Positions 21,633 to 31,925 of a stretch of DNA of 64,000 bases are shown here, in pieces; the stretch's first letter is position 1; the number at the start of each line of letters is the position of its first letter. The translations under genes and the position numbers were made by a program. Below the pieces are notes generated by a model. The model searched no databases and had not been told where the DNA came from. It worked only from the letters and a program-made list of their open reading frames with translations. Source of the DNA: Schistocephalus solidus (lineage: Eukaryota > Platyhelminthes > Cestoda > Diphyllobothriidea > Diphyllobothriidae); NCBI GenBank assembly GCA_017591395.1, contig WEDG01006634.1:16757-80756 (forward strand), written 5' to 3'.

Positions 21633-22122
21633 ATACGACCGTACCAATGGTCGGACGCGAATCGGATACTACCATGACCGCCTAATTCGTACGCGAATCG
21701 GATCCGAAAAATTCGTATCTCATTTTTCAACCGCGCAGCGGAACCCCTTTCTCTTTCTGTAGACCCCCCAACTAGGTAAACGCTTTAAAAACGACCCCCA
21801 TTACATTCTGAGACAATTTCTACCATTGATAAGGTGAATCTCGTAAGACTGAACAAGATAATAAAGTTTATTTTGTTTAAAAAATTGTTCAAAATTGAGG
21901 TATACAAAAATGAATCTGAAATCTGTCCGCAATTGAAGTCACTGGACTAATCCTGTATCGAGGGACCTGGCAATCCGTCCGCTGTTTCAATGGATCTCCC
22001 CTCTTAAATGCAAAGGCAGCGAGTGAGTACACAATGGACTTTGAAATGCTAATTATAAAAGCATCACAATCAGCTTGATTTTTAATGCAGGCAATTGTTG
22101 TAGACAATGTTGACAAATTTGA

Positions 22123-23049
22123 CTAACCATCAAGACTCTTCCCGAGGGTAGCCTTTAGGCCCCTTTTGTGTAGGTGATCGTATGCCTTCTTAAAGGCATT
22201 CTTTAAAGCCCTCTCCAACTGTAATTTGTCGGCTTTTCGTGGATTATTCCACCTATTAAAAACCTCTGCGGCAACATGATTAAGTAATTATTGAGCTTTA
22301 ACTTACCCAGAATAACAGCATAGAGAGGGGAAGCAAAAAATGCCTTTTTGTCTTGGTGCCTACCGTAAAAAGTCAAGTTGTAGGTAACCTCATCAGCAAA
22401 GAGGGCAGAAAATATGCGATCAGCAAAACTGCTGACGCTATCGCCACCAAAGGAAGCTAAATACGTAACCTAGTAAGATGGTTAATAATGTGCAGTCTGC
22501 CTACCAATTGCTCCCTGAAGGATTTTTCTGTGACGTCTTCGGTTAAGGCGTCCAGTTCATCTACGGTCAACATTGGTTTAAATATTGGACATGCTGACGA
22601 CGGTTGGGGTGCTTGGGTGGCGGAGATCACCAAACTTTCCTCCAGAAGTCGCCGCAATGCAGCCCATTCTACCTTCAGGTCTTGCAACTGGCGTAGTTCT
22701 TGTTTATGGCATTGCATGTACCATCGATGGTAAGCTTTGCCTGAAGAGTGCCTTTGGTGTGTGGTTCTGTGACCACGTCACCTTTTCCGGTGACGCCTAC
22801 TGCCGTCTACGAAAATTGTCTTTTTAAGGTATTAACTTACCCGCGTAGGAGGGAGACTGTGCGATAGGCAGTGTTTTACTTGAATCACTGCTTCCCAATG
22901 AATTGTCCTGAAACAGTGGTAACGGTGGTAATTGTTCTGCATACCGATGAGGATGAGACGGAGGGCAAGTTTGTGACATAAACATGTGGATCTATTGGAC
23001 ATTTAATGTTCCTTCTGGGACGTCCAGTATGAATTCCATCGTCAGACAT
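22123..23049 (-). CDS. DUF4806-like accessory protein of a CACTA/EnSpm-like transposon, 259 aa, five exons
   Basis: Exons (minus): 23049-22945, 22907-22841, 22806-22505, 22469-22307, 22265-22123; lengths 105, 67, 302, 163, 143 nt, total 780 including TAG. All four introns (37, 34, 35, 41 nt) are GT..AG. The protein starts [14 protein letters not shown], has a very basic segment ([20 protein letters not shown], likely nuclear), a short helical region, then [53 protein letters not shown] and [20 protein letters not shown]. Order and motifs (GG pair, Lxx..LV, N-G-R..K..F) fit DUF4806, which I recall as common near animal EnSpm transposases. Its role there is unknown; DNA binding is a guess. The intact frame suggests recent activity or selection. 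Confidence 0.75.
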
Positions 23050-23620
23050 AATGAGCTACAACCCAACAGGAAAAGAAGGAATTGGGAATGTAAAATAGCT
23101 AAATACGTTACAACACTATTGCCTATTACACGCCTGGTAGGGTCTTGAAACTGCTTAGTTAACTGTTTAACAAGTCGTAAATGAACGTACTCACCACTGC
23201 CCATTGCCGTTACCGTTGAAACATCACTTGCCCCACCCAACAGCGTTCGTGCATTTGCAGGAAGGTCTAAGGTCTGCCGTCTGATAATCTTCAGAAGACT
23301 GCTCAGATGAATCAATGGTATACGCGTGTGTATTGCCGATGAATTCATGGCCTCTCGAACCGTTGGTTCCTCTTCAATTGTAGGTGTTCTTGAAGAGTTG
23401 TTTGCAGCCACGTCAAATATATCTGACATCCAACTTATCTCCTCATCAGCAGAGTCGTCATATGATGAACTAGAGGAAGAGGTTAGATGCCATGACGATG
23501 AAGATGAGTCGGACGGATACATTTCCCTCATATTCTCGGCAATTTGCCGTAAATCATCCAGAAAGCCTTTCTGGGCACGTCTCCTAAGTGTTCTCTTAGA
23601 TACTGCTCCAAAAATTCTGC
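23050..23620 (-). pseudogene. N-terminal transposase exon of copy R
   Basis: Minus strand, after TTTTTTGCAG. The frame reads [37 protein letters not shown], a Ser-rich leader, [10 protein letters not shown], then [36 protein letters not shown] and GSGEYVHLRLVKQL. Where copy L has ATG at the exon start, this copy reads ATT, so the first start codon is lost, although a later in-frame ATG exists (MREMYP). A donor-like G/GTGAGTACG sits at the GSG position. The stretch then runs into the start of the DUF4806-like gene, so the catalytic core has been deleted. Confidence 0.7.
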
Positions 23621-23888
23621 AAAAAAGCAAAAAAACGGTCAGTATAGACAGAACAGGGGGTGCAGGCAGTTCAGCGATCGCGTCGCAGCACGAGAGCGCA
23701 GGAAATGGCGTTGCACGGTGCGCGCGTGATTGAGAGCTCAGTGCCCGATCGATTTGCCAATAAAGCTGCGCGCATTCTTTTGCGCCCTTAGCGACGCGTC
23801 ATCGAGGTGCACTAGCAACCAATCAAATTCCAGCTACGATTGACGTACGACCGGTCGAGCTTCGAATCGTATTTCATTGCTATTAGGG

Positions 23889-24369
23889 TATGCTCGGCAA
23901 TGCATTTCGTGTTTGGCTGAATCTACACATATGACGTAAACGGCCATCCCCATCGAAGGAATATCCAAAAGCTCACTACTTCCGTAAATGCTTCTAAGAA
24001 CTATCTTATTTGAAGGTTTTGAAAAACACATAGAGCAGGATCTATTTTATTGCCAATCGATTGAAAGCAGTAAAATTCGTGAAATATTCACCGGGATTTC
24101 AAGGACGATCTGTAACTTATTGTAATTCAATACGATAAATATCAATATAGAAATATGAGAAAAGGGTAATTCACTTAGAATGCACAAAATCGTATGTTTT
24201 ATGCTATCGCCTGACAATTTATTTAAGTTAATTCGTTGCATTTACAGGAATTTTTCACGTTTTCAGAACTTGCCGCTTTTTTAAAAAAATTTAGTATTTC
24301 TCAACAATAAATATTACTTTTCACATTTCCTTTAAGTTATAACTTTTATTAAGGTTGTTCATTATTATT
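23889..24369. other. no gene recognised
   Basis: Strongly AT-rich. Only short frames are present. The last ~70 bp before Rep-A (CACATTTCC..AAGTTATAACTTTTATTAA) resembles 41330-41450, so a repeat boundary may lie here. Confidence 0.4.
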
Positions 24370-24665
24370 TCACAGCTTTGGTGCATGCGTTGATGCCAGA
24401 AGATGCCACTCCGAGCCAGGTGGTACGCCCAGGGGCGGCTCCGGCCGCGCCAACCACCTGCGCCCTCTCCCATCTCCGGTCTTCTTGACTCTGCCTTGAC
24501 ACCGGGCTCAGGTGGGGGAGGAGGAGAGAGTGCGGTAGCTGCAGCGCAAGGCTACTATCATTAAAAACTAATTCACGCGCAAGTCACCGTCCCTGCACCA
24601 CCTGGCGTGGAGCATACGGTGGACCTCGTCGAAATCGACGGTCGAACTGTCATAATCGAAATACT
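24370..24665 (-). repeat. Rep-A dispersed repeat, best copy
   Basis: Reverse complement of the family at 55955-56215: CAGTTCGACCGTCG, GTGCAGGGACGGTGACTTGC, CCGCACTCTCTCCTCCT, CACCTGAGCCCGGTGTCAAG, AGAGTCAAGAAGACCGGA and GCGGCCGGAGCC. It is GC-rich against an AT-rich background. No open frame is conserved. It abuts the gypsy pol fragment and other copies abut RTE tails, so it could be a retroelement LTR or UTR, or an independent short element. Confidence 0.7.
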
Positions 24666-24689
24666 GGTCTTTCTGGATTTCGCATCATT

Positions 24690-25735
24690 TTCCCTATTCT
24701 TCTGCTGTTACTTGCAGTTTTTAGATGATAAAGTTGTTCTGAGTAACTATTATCGGCTGTTGTTTGACTCCGGAGAGCTACTGACCATTAACACTCATTT
24801 TAGTTTGATCCAATTCGCCGGCTTGCCATTTGGTGTTAAGACTGTTTCTGCCAGTATCCAGAAAAACATGGACACTATGCTGATGGGCACCGAAGGAGCC
24901 ACTGCCTATCTAGATGATATCTTCGTCACTGGCTCAAATCCAGGTGAATTTTTGCAACGCTTGGAGATATCGTCCTCAGCCGGTTTGAGGACTATGACTT
25001 TCGTCTGCGTCTGGTAGCCAAGTGCAATTTTTTCGTGCCCTCTGTGAAATTCCTTGGTTTACTAATCAACCAAGGCGGTCGTCGCCCAGATCAAGCTAAT
25101 CGATCCAGACGCCATCAAGCAGATGCGTTCATCAAAGGATGTAAAGTCCTGATGCTCCTTCTTGGGTCTCTCGAATCCCTACAGCTCGTTCCTTCTGCAA
25201 ATTCACCGTCTTCGTCTTCGGTTAAATGAACTGCCTCCGAAAGATGTCAAGTGAAACTGGTCTCCAGAATGTCAACAAGCCTTTCAAGAAATGAAGACAG
25301 GGTTGAGCTCTTGCTTGCTGCTCACACTCTTCAACTCCAATGTAAAGATTATCGTTGTAGCGGACGCCTCCAACTGTGAAGTTAGTGCCGTAAATTCGCG
25401 CCTCTTTCCCGACAACACAGAAAAGGCAAGATCGCTATCGTGTATGAAACGCAACTATGGACAGATTGCGAAGGAGGCCTTGGCTATTGTCCGTGCCTTG
25501 AAAAATTTTCATTTCACCCTTTTACTGGACCCTAAGCCTCTCCTTACACTTTTCGGCTCGAAAAAAATAAGGCATTCATGTGTACCTCGAAAATACTCTT
25601 CAGCATTGGGTGACCATACTGCTGGGCCTTGATTTCGATATCCGATACCAGTCTACCACAAAAATAGGCCAGACAACGCGCTCTCGTGCTTAATTTATTC
25701 GCGGACTAACGGCAGTTTGAATGTGGTAATTTCTA
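24690..25735 (+). pseudogene. Ty3/gypsy pol fragment: RT and RNase H
   Basis: The RT frame (24690-25015) reads SGELLTINTHFSLIQFAGLP, FGVKTVSASIQKNMDTML and TAYLDDIFVTGS, the gypsy fingers and palm with an intact YLDD box. After shifts come DYDFRLRLVAKCNFFVPSVK-like sequence, FLGLLINQGGRRPDQAN and CQQAFQEMKT. RNase H follows from 25330: IIVVADASNCEVSAV (catalytic Asp), KRNYGQIAKEALAIVRALKN and PKPLLTLFGSKK. The usual order is protease, RT, RNase H, integrase; protease and integrase are missing. The integrase scrap at 13795-13950 could be the same kind of element. Several stops; inactive. Confidence 0.85.
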
Positions 25736-25744
25736 CGATGTTCA

Positions 25745-26639
25745 CCATGTGCTCCACAGCTGGGTGAAGTACAGACGGTGAAGTGCGCTGGATTTTAGGG
25801 AAATTAGACCTTTGCTGTACTCTCTATTTCCCTCCCTCACCTGCGTCTGTTGTCAAGACAGAGTCAAGAAAACCTGCGATCCACGCACTGTGGTTCGCCA
25901 CAAACAAGGAAAGAAAAACACCGGATGGGCGGCTCGGATCCCAGTTGAATAGGAGTGCCATAAAGGCCAAATTAGGAAGGAACCATTGCAGACTGACTCT
26001 CAGTCCGCCAGTCAGCCACTGCGTACAAACACTGGACTGACTACGTAGTCCGAGAGATCCTTTTAGTTGGCAACCTTCGTAGCCGTGGCTTTTGGCGCTC
26101 CATGATAGTTTCAAGCACATCAGATTATTTATAGTGAGGAAAGTGTTCTTAGCCGTTAACCTAATTCATTCCCCCAGCAGCAGAATTAGACCACCGTCTG
26201 AGCCGTTCTGTCGTCTGATGCGGAATGGGCGCAATGACCGACGGGGCCGACTTACCCGTCTGTATGCGCCACAGCACGACCTGATCCCCTTGAAACTCAC
26301 ACCAGGATTATAAAAACCGGGCGTAAAAAGGAGCCATCGCCGTCTAACTCCACTAGTCAGCCACTCAACACATAACAGACAATGGGCTGTGTAGACTGGT
26401 ACATGGCGTCAGTTGGCAGCCTTCCAAGCCACGGCTTTTAGTTAGCTGCAATAATCTCAGGCTCGAATTAAGCATGCAGCAGAGAGGCCACATGGAGAAA
26501 GAGCTAAGGGTCGTACTGCCTTCTTAGTGAGAGGTACTGGTCGAAATGCATGTTTTCTGTGTTGCTGCGTGTGACCATGTGTGATGTAGAGATTCGTGAG
26601 TAGAGGTGGTACTGTGGTATAATCGGCAGCGTTCTACCA
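25745..26639. repeat. composite Rep-A plus RTE 3'-tail units, several partial copies
   Basis: 25745-25960 is a diverged Rep-A copy joined through GGCGGCTCGGATCCCA and GCCATAAAGGCC to tail units, as at 12663-13150. Tail units lie at 25978-26128, 26128-26312 (TTTATAGTGAGGAAA, GTCGTCTGATG.GGAATGGGCG, GCCACAGCACGAC) and 26333-26465. No coding sequence. Reading on the minus strand, these are 3' UTR pieces of RTE copy D followed by another truncated tail. Confidence 0.7.
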
Positions 26640-27412
26640 CAGGTTGTCGTGGAGACGCATGTGGCCTAGTAGTAGTTAGTCTTAGTAGTAGTAGGTGGCG
26701 GGTAGTCGGAGGTGGTCTCTTCGGTGATTGAAGTGAGTGAAGTGGTGACAGGGGTGATCGACGCCGGGGTTACGGGAGGGAGAATGGTGCCGGGGATCGA
26801 GGGCGGCTGGCAATTGGAGGTTTGATCACCGGTGATGGGGGTTGTGGTCATCTTGAGGTTCGAAGCGGCGTTGACAGAAGTGATGTTCTCTGACGCAGAA
26901 ATTGCTGTCTAATTGTTGTTGGATCGCGTCCGAAAGTGTCTGGCCAGGCTGATTCGCGTGCGGAAGCTGCGTTGGCAGTGTGGGAATGTTGGAAGGGCTT
27001 TGGCATTGGTGGGATTGGTCTGGGGCGCTTGTGACTTGCGTGCTACCGTTTTGGGCTCAACAGTGACCGTCCAGTTGGCCTCATAGATTGCTGTACCAGT
27101 CTTGACGGATCATTTCTACGCCGGTCTGTCCAGGGTGATGTCCTCCCAGGTCGCCAAGTTGATTTGCAGTTGCTTCAGAGAGTTCTTCGACGTGTCATTG
27201 TAGCGTCGTTTTTTGTCTCCATGTCTTCGAGCACCCGTAGTGTCACCTCCGTAGAAACGTCGTTTGGGTAGTCGTTCGTCGTCCATTCTCACCACGTCGC
27301 GCTCCATCGCAGTTGCACTTGCCTCAGCATGATTTGGATGCTGAGGATTCAGGTCGGTTTCAGGATCCTGTCTTGCCATCTCAACCAAAGTGGTCGTTGC
27401 CCAGCAACTCAT
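26640..27412 (-). pseudogene. RTE-like retrotransposon, copy D: post-RT domain and degenerate zinc fingers
   Basis: Minus strand from about 27380: [60 protein letters not shown] and ATWEDITLDRPA, the block between RT and the zinc fingers of copy C. After frameshifts a finger reads FPHCQRSFRTRISLARHFRT with its first Cys changed to Phe. Then comes a Ser/Thr/Pro linker (TTTPITGDQTSNCQPPSI, TEETTSDYPPP) and the end of the last finger, GHMRLHDNLW and stop. The two middle fingers are deleted. It starts flush with the 3' UTR unit of copy C. Confidence 0.75.
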
Positions 27413-27849
27413 ATTGTTTATAGTGAGGAAAATGCGCTGAGCTGTCCACCTCACTCTCTCCCTCACCTCCACAGTCAGACCACCATCCGAGCCGGTCAGT
27501 TGTCTAATGAGGAGTGGGCGCATTGGCGGACGGGTTGGCGTACCCTTCTTCGCGCGCCACTGCACGACATGGCCCCCATAACGCACACAACAGGATTTAC
27601 TTACTCAGGGGATATGGAGGAGCCATCGCCGTCTGACTCCTAGTCCACTGCTCAGCCACTCGACACACACAACACATACACTGGGCCGACGACGTGGTCT
27701 GGTGTAAGCGTCAGATTGGCAGCCTTCCAAGCCATGGTTTATAGGAAACCGTGATTTTATCAGGTACATTATGATGATTGTTAGGGTGTTGTCTATGTAT
27801 TAGTGTAGATGGTGTGCGCTGATGTGGCTTAGCCTCCGGTGGTTTACCG

Positions 27850-28480
27850 CAGGTTGTCGTGGAGGCGCATGTGTCCTAATAGGCCCACGTGGTGTGTAAA
27901 TATGCGGGAGCAGTGAGGGCAGTGGAGGCGGGCGCGTCGACTGTATGTCTGAGCTCCAGGCACTGGTTCACCAACCTCCGTGCGATGGATTTGCAGGTGA
28001 CCGATCAGGCCGATGCGTGAGTTTAAGTTGCAGGCGCAGTGCGGGCAGGAGAAATCGGTAGAGGCTGGGGGATGTCATTCATGGTAGTGGGGGTGGCAGT
28101 AGCGGAGGGTGTTAATGGGGTATCAGTGTTGTCGGCACTGTGGTGAAGTCCGCTGTCATGGATGCGCATGTGACCGAATAGGCCCATGCGATGAGTGAAT
28201 GCGCGGGGCAGTGGAGGCGGAGATCTCTGCTGTGTGTGGGATGTGGTCTCTATGATCGTGGGATTAATGGAATTGATGCCAGGAGTGAGGGTGGGGGGAG
28301 TCTGAAGGAGGGTTGACCGAATTTGACGTAGAATTTGGAATTGTCGGATAGTTGATGGATTGCGTCCGAAGATGTCCAACCAGGCCGAATCGCGCGCGGA
28401 AGATGCGTTGACAGCACGGGCATTTTGGAAGGGCCTGGTAATCGACGGTGTTGGTCCGGGGCGCTGGTGACTCTCGTGCC
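27850..28480 (-). pseudogene. RTE copy C C-terminal C2H2 zinc-finger cluster
   Basis: Four finger units in order: [21 protein letters not shown] (third ligand His present, last ligand lost); a damaged unit ending RAFTHRMGLFGHMRIH after a small frameshifting deletion; CPHCACNLNSRIGLIGHLQI-H; and CPHCSRIFTHHVGLLGHMRL-H, ending HDNLR and stop. Spacing is C-x2-C-x12-H-x3-H. Linkers contain TEVGEPVPGAQTYSRRARLH. The same fingers occur as tails at 13151-13746 and, degenerate, in copy D, so they belong to the element and are not a chance fusion. They may bind nucleic acid during integration (inference). Confidence 0.8.
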
Positions 28481-28559
28481 GCTCTTTTGGCCTTGGCGGC
28501 GGCGATCTGGTTGGCAGATTGCTGAACCAGTCTTCACGGATCTTCTCCATGCTGTTCGA

Positions 28560-30395
28560 TCCTGGGCGAGGTCCTCCCAGGTCGCTGGGTTGATTTGCAG
28601 TTGCTTCAGCGATTTCTTCAAAGTGTCCTTGTAGCGTCGTTTTTGACCTCCCTGTCGGCGAGAACCCGTAGCGACATCTCCGTAGAAAAGTCGTTTGGGT
28701 AGTCGCTCGTCGTCCATTCTCACCAGGTGGCCGCTCCATCGCAGTTGCACTTGCCTCAGCATGGCGTGGATGCTGAGGATTCCGGTCCGCTCCAGGTCTT
28801 CCGTGTCCGGGATCCTGTCTTGCCATCTCAGCTTCAGTATTCTGCGGAGGCAGCTGAGATTGAAGTGATTCAGCTTCCTGGCTTGGTTCGAGTAGATGGT
28901 CCAGGTCTCCGGTCCGTAAAGGAGTGTCGTCAAGACGACGGCCTTGTACATCTTCAGTTTGGTGTTCAGGTGAATACCGTGGCGATTCCATACGGAGGCC
29001 TGCAGCCGGCCAAAAGCCTGACTAGCTTTGGAGATCCGTTGGGCAACCTCGTCATCGATTCTCGTGTTGCGTGACAGCGTGCTTCCTAGATAAGCGAAGG
29101 TTTCCACTTTTTGAGTTGAGCACCGTTGACATTGATTCGGGGAGCATTGTATTCCGCGCTGGGTGGCGGCTGGTGCATGACAACCGTTTTGGCTGTACTG
29201 ATTGTTAATCCAAAATCGGCGCAGCCTGCGGCGAAGAGGTCCATACTCCTTTGCATGTCCTCCTCCGTCACAGTGTTAAGGGCGCAGTCGTCCGCGAAGA
29301 GCAAGTCATGGACTGTAGTCGTAGACACGCGTGTAGTGGCCTGCATACGCCGGCTGTTGAGAAGGTGTCCGTCAGTTCTATAGGTGATGCGGATCCCAGG
29401 CTGTTCATCACGGTAGGCGTCCATCAGCATAGCCGAGAACATGAGGCTGAACAGGGTGGGAGCCAATACGCAGCCCTGTTTCACTTAGTTGGTCACTGCG
29501 AATGCTTCGGATACCGTCCCGTTGTCAGTGACGCGCGCCGTCATCCCGTCATGAAGCTGACGCACCATGTGCGTGAACCGCTCAGGACAACCGAATTTCT
29601 GCATGACTTTCCACAGTCCGTCACGATTCACCGTGTCAAAGGCTTTCGTTAGATCCACGAAGGTAGTGTATAGGTGATGTTTAGCGACGAGATGCCTCTG
29701 TGGTTATCACAGAGATGGTCGCGTCATTGAAATCCTGAGGAACTTGTCCTTGGCGCCACATCTCCTGGAAGAGTGTTGTGAGTTCTGCCATCAGCCGGGG
29801 CCCACCGTGCTTGTAGACTTCCGGTGGGATTGCGTCGGATCTCGGTGCTTTACCCGCTGGAAATCTGCTGCACGGCCCGGATGGTTTCTGGTAGGAAGGC
29901 GGCAGATACAGGTCATTGTTCGTGTCCACTTGAGGGAGCCGGTCAATGGCAGCATAGGAGATGGCTGATGAGCTATTAAGGACATTTCTGAAGTGCTCGG
30001 CCCAGAGCTTCAGAATTTGCGATTTCTCTGTCAGCAGTGTTGTGCCGTCAGAATTGAGCAGCGGTGCGGTCCCCTTGATGCAAGGGCCTTAGATGGCCTT
30101 GATGGCTTCGAAAATGTTTTTCATTTCATTGCGGTCCGCATACTCCTGGATTTCCTCAGCCTTTCGGATCATCCAGGCATCCTGCATCTCCCGCAGCCGT
30201 TCCTTAACAAGGCGGCGACATCTCAAGGAGGCTGCCTTGGTGGCGTCAGTCCGACGGTCCACGTAGGCTTTGCGTAGTCCATTCTTCTCCGCGAGTAAGT
30301 TGCTGATGTCAGCGTCATTGTCGTCAAACCAGTCCTGGTGTTGACGGCGTGCGCGTCCGAGCACCTCAACGGCGATGGACTGGATGACATTTCGC
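28560..30395 (-). pseudogene. RTE copy C reverse transcriptase and post-RT domain
   Basis: After a frameshift at about 30390 the frame reads [20 protein letters not shown] and EMKNIFEAIKAI, a stop, then LLNSDGTTLLTEKSQIL and AGKAPRSDAIPPEVYKHGGP. At about 29700-29730 two deletions remove parts around LYKKKGN and the FRRHRGT block. Motif A TTFVDLTKAFDTVNRDGLWK, a stop before VKQGCVLAPTLFSLMFSAML, and motif [13 protein letters not shown] (29251-29310, intact FADD) follow. A frameshift at about 29100 leads to [40 protein letters not shown] and [20 protein letters not shown]. The region carries all RT landmarks but several lesions. Confidence 0.85.
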
Positions 30396-30539
30396 AGTTG
30401 ACGGTAGCATTATCATCTGGAGCATGCAGGCCCTCCAGTTTCTCGGTTATTTGGTTGCTGAAATCAAAACATTGAGTAGGCAAATTTAATAAAAGAGTAT
30501 TTAACTTACTTGGCGGCCGCTTACCTTGGGGCCTTCGTC

Positions 30540-31410
30540 GGGGTTGCAGTCGGAGCCTCATCTGGGAGATGACGAGGTGGTGATCTGTCCAACCATCGGC
30601 ATCGCGGATCGCCTTGGTTACCAGCACGTCCTGTCGATCTCGCCTCCGGACGAGAACATAGTCCAGCAGATGCCAGCGCCGCGACCGAGGGTGCATCCAC
30701 GTGGCCTTCTCCCGCGTCGGAAGGCGGAAGAAGGTGTTGGTCAGCAGGAGACGGTGTTCCGCACACGTGCGCAGAAGAAGGAGGCCGTTATCGTTACAGC
30801 TACCGAGACCGTGGGGACCCAGCACTCCCTGCCAGGCAGCGTGGTCCGTCCCGACGCGGGCGTTGAAGTCACCAAGGACAATTAACTTGTCCACCTTCGA
30901 CACAGTCGTCAGCAGGGCGTGCAGGTCCTCGTAGAATTTGTCCTTCGCCGCATCAGAGCTCGTCATTGGGGGAGCGTAGGCGCTGATGATGGTGGCGAAC
31001 TAGTCTCCCCGAAGAGGCAGGCGGAGACTCATCAGGCGATCATTGATACCCTGCGGCAGACAGGGCAGACGTCCCACGATGTCGTTTTGGATGGCAAAAG
31101 CAACACCAGCGTCGCGTCGCTCTGCCTTTGGCCGGCCGCTCCAGAAGAAGGTGTAGCCGGCACCTACCTCCTCCAGCTGACCCTGCTCAGAGAATCGGGT
31201 CTCGCTGAGAGCAGCAATGTCCACCTTGTAGCGCGCCAGTTCCCGAGCGACTAGCACCGTCCTCCGTTCCGGCCGGTTGCTCCTAGGATTGTCTAAAAGG
31301 GAACGAACATTCCAGGCTGCTAGTGTGAGTGGACTCACCCGAGCAGCCTGGAGGGTATGGCGAGGGGGATTGGGACGGGGGTATTGTTGCATGTTGAGTT
31401 TTACGACCAC
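30540..31410 (-). pseudogene. RTE copy C apurinic-like endonuclease domain
   Basis: The frame reads LTLAAWNVRSLLDNP (N-terminal Asn motif), DIAALSETRFSEQGQL (catalytic Glu in SETR), YTFFWSGRPKAERRDAGVAF, then a stop replacing Gln (CAG to TAG) at about 31001-31003. It continues [39 protein letters not shown] (GDFN), [20 protein letters not shown] and [16 protein letters not shown] (the DHxLV catalytic His). All APE-type catalytic motifs are visible; apart from the single nonsense codon the domain is open from start to end. The enzyme nicks target DNA to prime reverse transcription. Confidence 0.85.
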
Positions 31411-31925
31411 GTATTTTGCGATCTGCGAGCCGCGGCCGGCTGCAGAAGACGTGATAACCAGCCTTTGTTTAGGGCACCTTTTCTAGCCCCTTCCTCTGCA
31501 AGGAGGCAAGCAGTGCTGTCCCTAAATAGGGCTGCTCGGACATCACAGACGGCTGCCGAACTCCACTATGGTTAACGGTTTTGTTTTAGTGGGAGAACGG
31601 CTCGAGTTAGTCTGGGCCGCCTACGGGGTTGCTGTAGCCCCCATCGTAGGACTTTTTGAGAGGGGGGAGGTAGGAAGTTCGGGAGTCAGACATACCGGGT
31701 CTTGAGGCACACGCAACACCGGAGACCCTCACCTGGTTTAGCCCGCCGGTCGTGACGGTTGCCCGGGGTGTGGCAGCTGGGAAGAACCCAACTTCGAGGA
31801 GCCACAGGTGAGAGTTGGGTACCAGTTAGAGGCGGCCACAGGAGCATTCACCATCTGTACGAGACAAATGGAGCCACCAAATGATATCTGTGTGGTGCTT
31901 CCCCTAACTAGTACCCCTACACCCC

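Larger units (their letters stand above)
21605..23888 (-). mobile_element. CACTA/EnSpm-like DNA transposon, copy R (non-autonomous, carries intact accessory gene)
   Basis: Left end CCCTAATAACAATTCG at 21605, right end ..CATTGCTATTAGGG at 23888, giving inward ends CCCTAATARCAAT with subterminal repeats on the left. Genes point to the minus strand from the right end: an N-terminal transposase exon (23620-23050) followed by a complete five-exon DUF4806-like gene (23049-22123). The central DDE transposase is missing. No clear target duplication is visible (GTG left, TAT right). Length 2284 bp. Copy L is its inverted deleted sister 14 bp away, so two insertions, or one inverted duplication, happened here. 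Confidence 0.8.
27413..31925 (-). mobile_element. RTE-like non-LTR retrotransposon, copy C, nearly full length
   Basis: About 4.5 kb on the minus strand: 5' UTR (31925-31420, matching copies A and B), endonuclease (31410-30540), linker and RT (30390-29090), post-RT domain (29107-28550), C-terminal zinc fingers (28470-27850) and 3' UTR (27850-27413, ending CACTATAAAC). It is the reference copy for the other three RTE remnants in the window. Damage includes a nonsense codon in EN, frameshifts, a small deletion near DATIS and a larger one before RT motif A, plus a further stop before the KQGC motif. It cannot make protein as it stands. RTE-like elements copy themselves by target-primed reverse transcription. 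Clade assignment rests on the EN/RT motif style and is moderate. Confidence 0.85.

Noticed and set aside
20026..23888. Single foldback element with 1.5-kb inverted repeats
   Set aside because: The extra CCCTAATAAC ends at 21590 and 21605 show two separate units facing each other, which explains the inverted repeat better.
27329..29652. Several plus-strand frames of 70-133 codons across the RTE element
   Set aside because: They are antisense shadows of the RTE coding region, whose domains read clearly on the minus strand.
30526..31254. Plus-strand frames of 111-119 codons
   Set aside because: Antisense of the RTE endonuclease domain.
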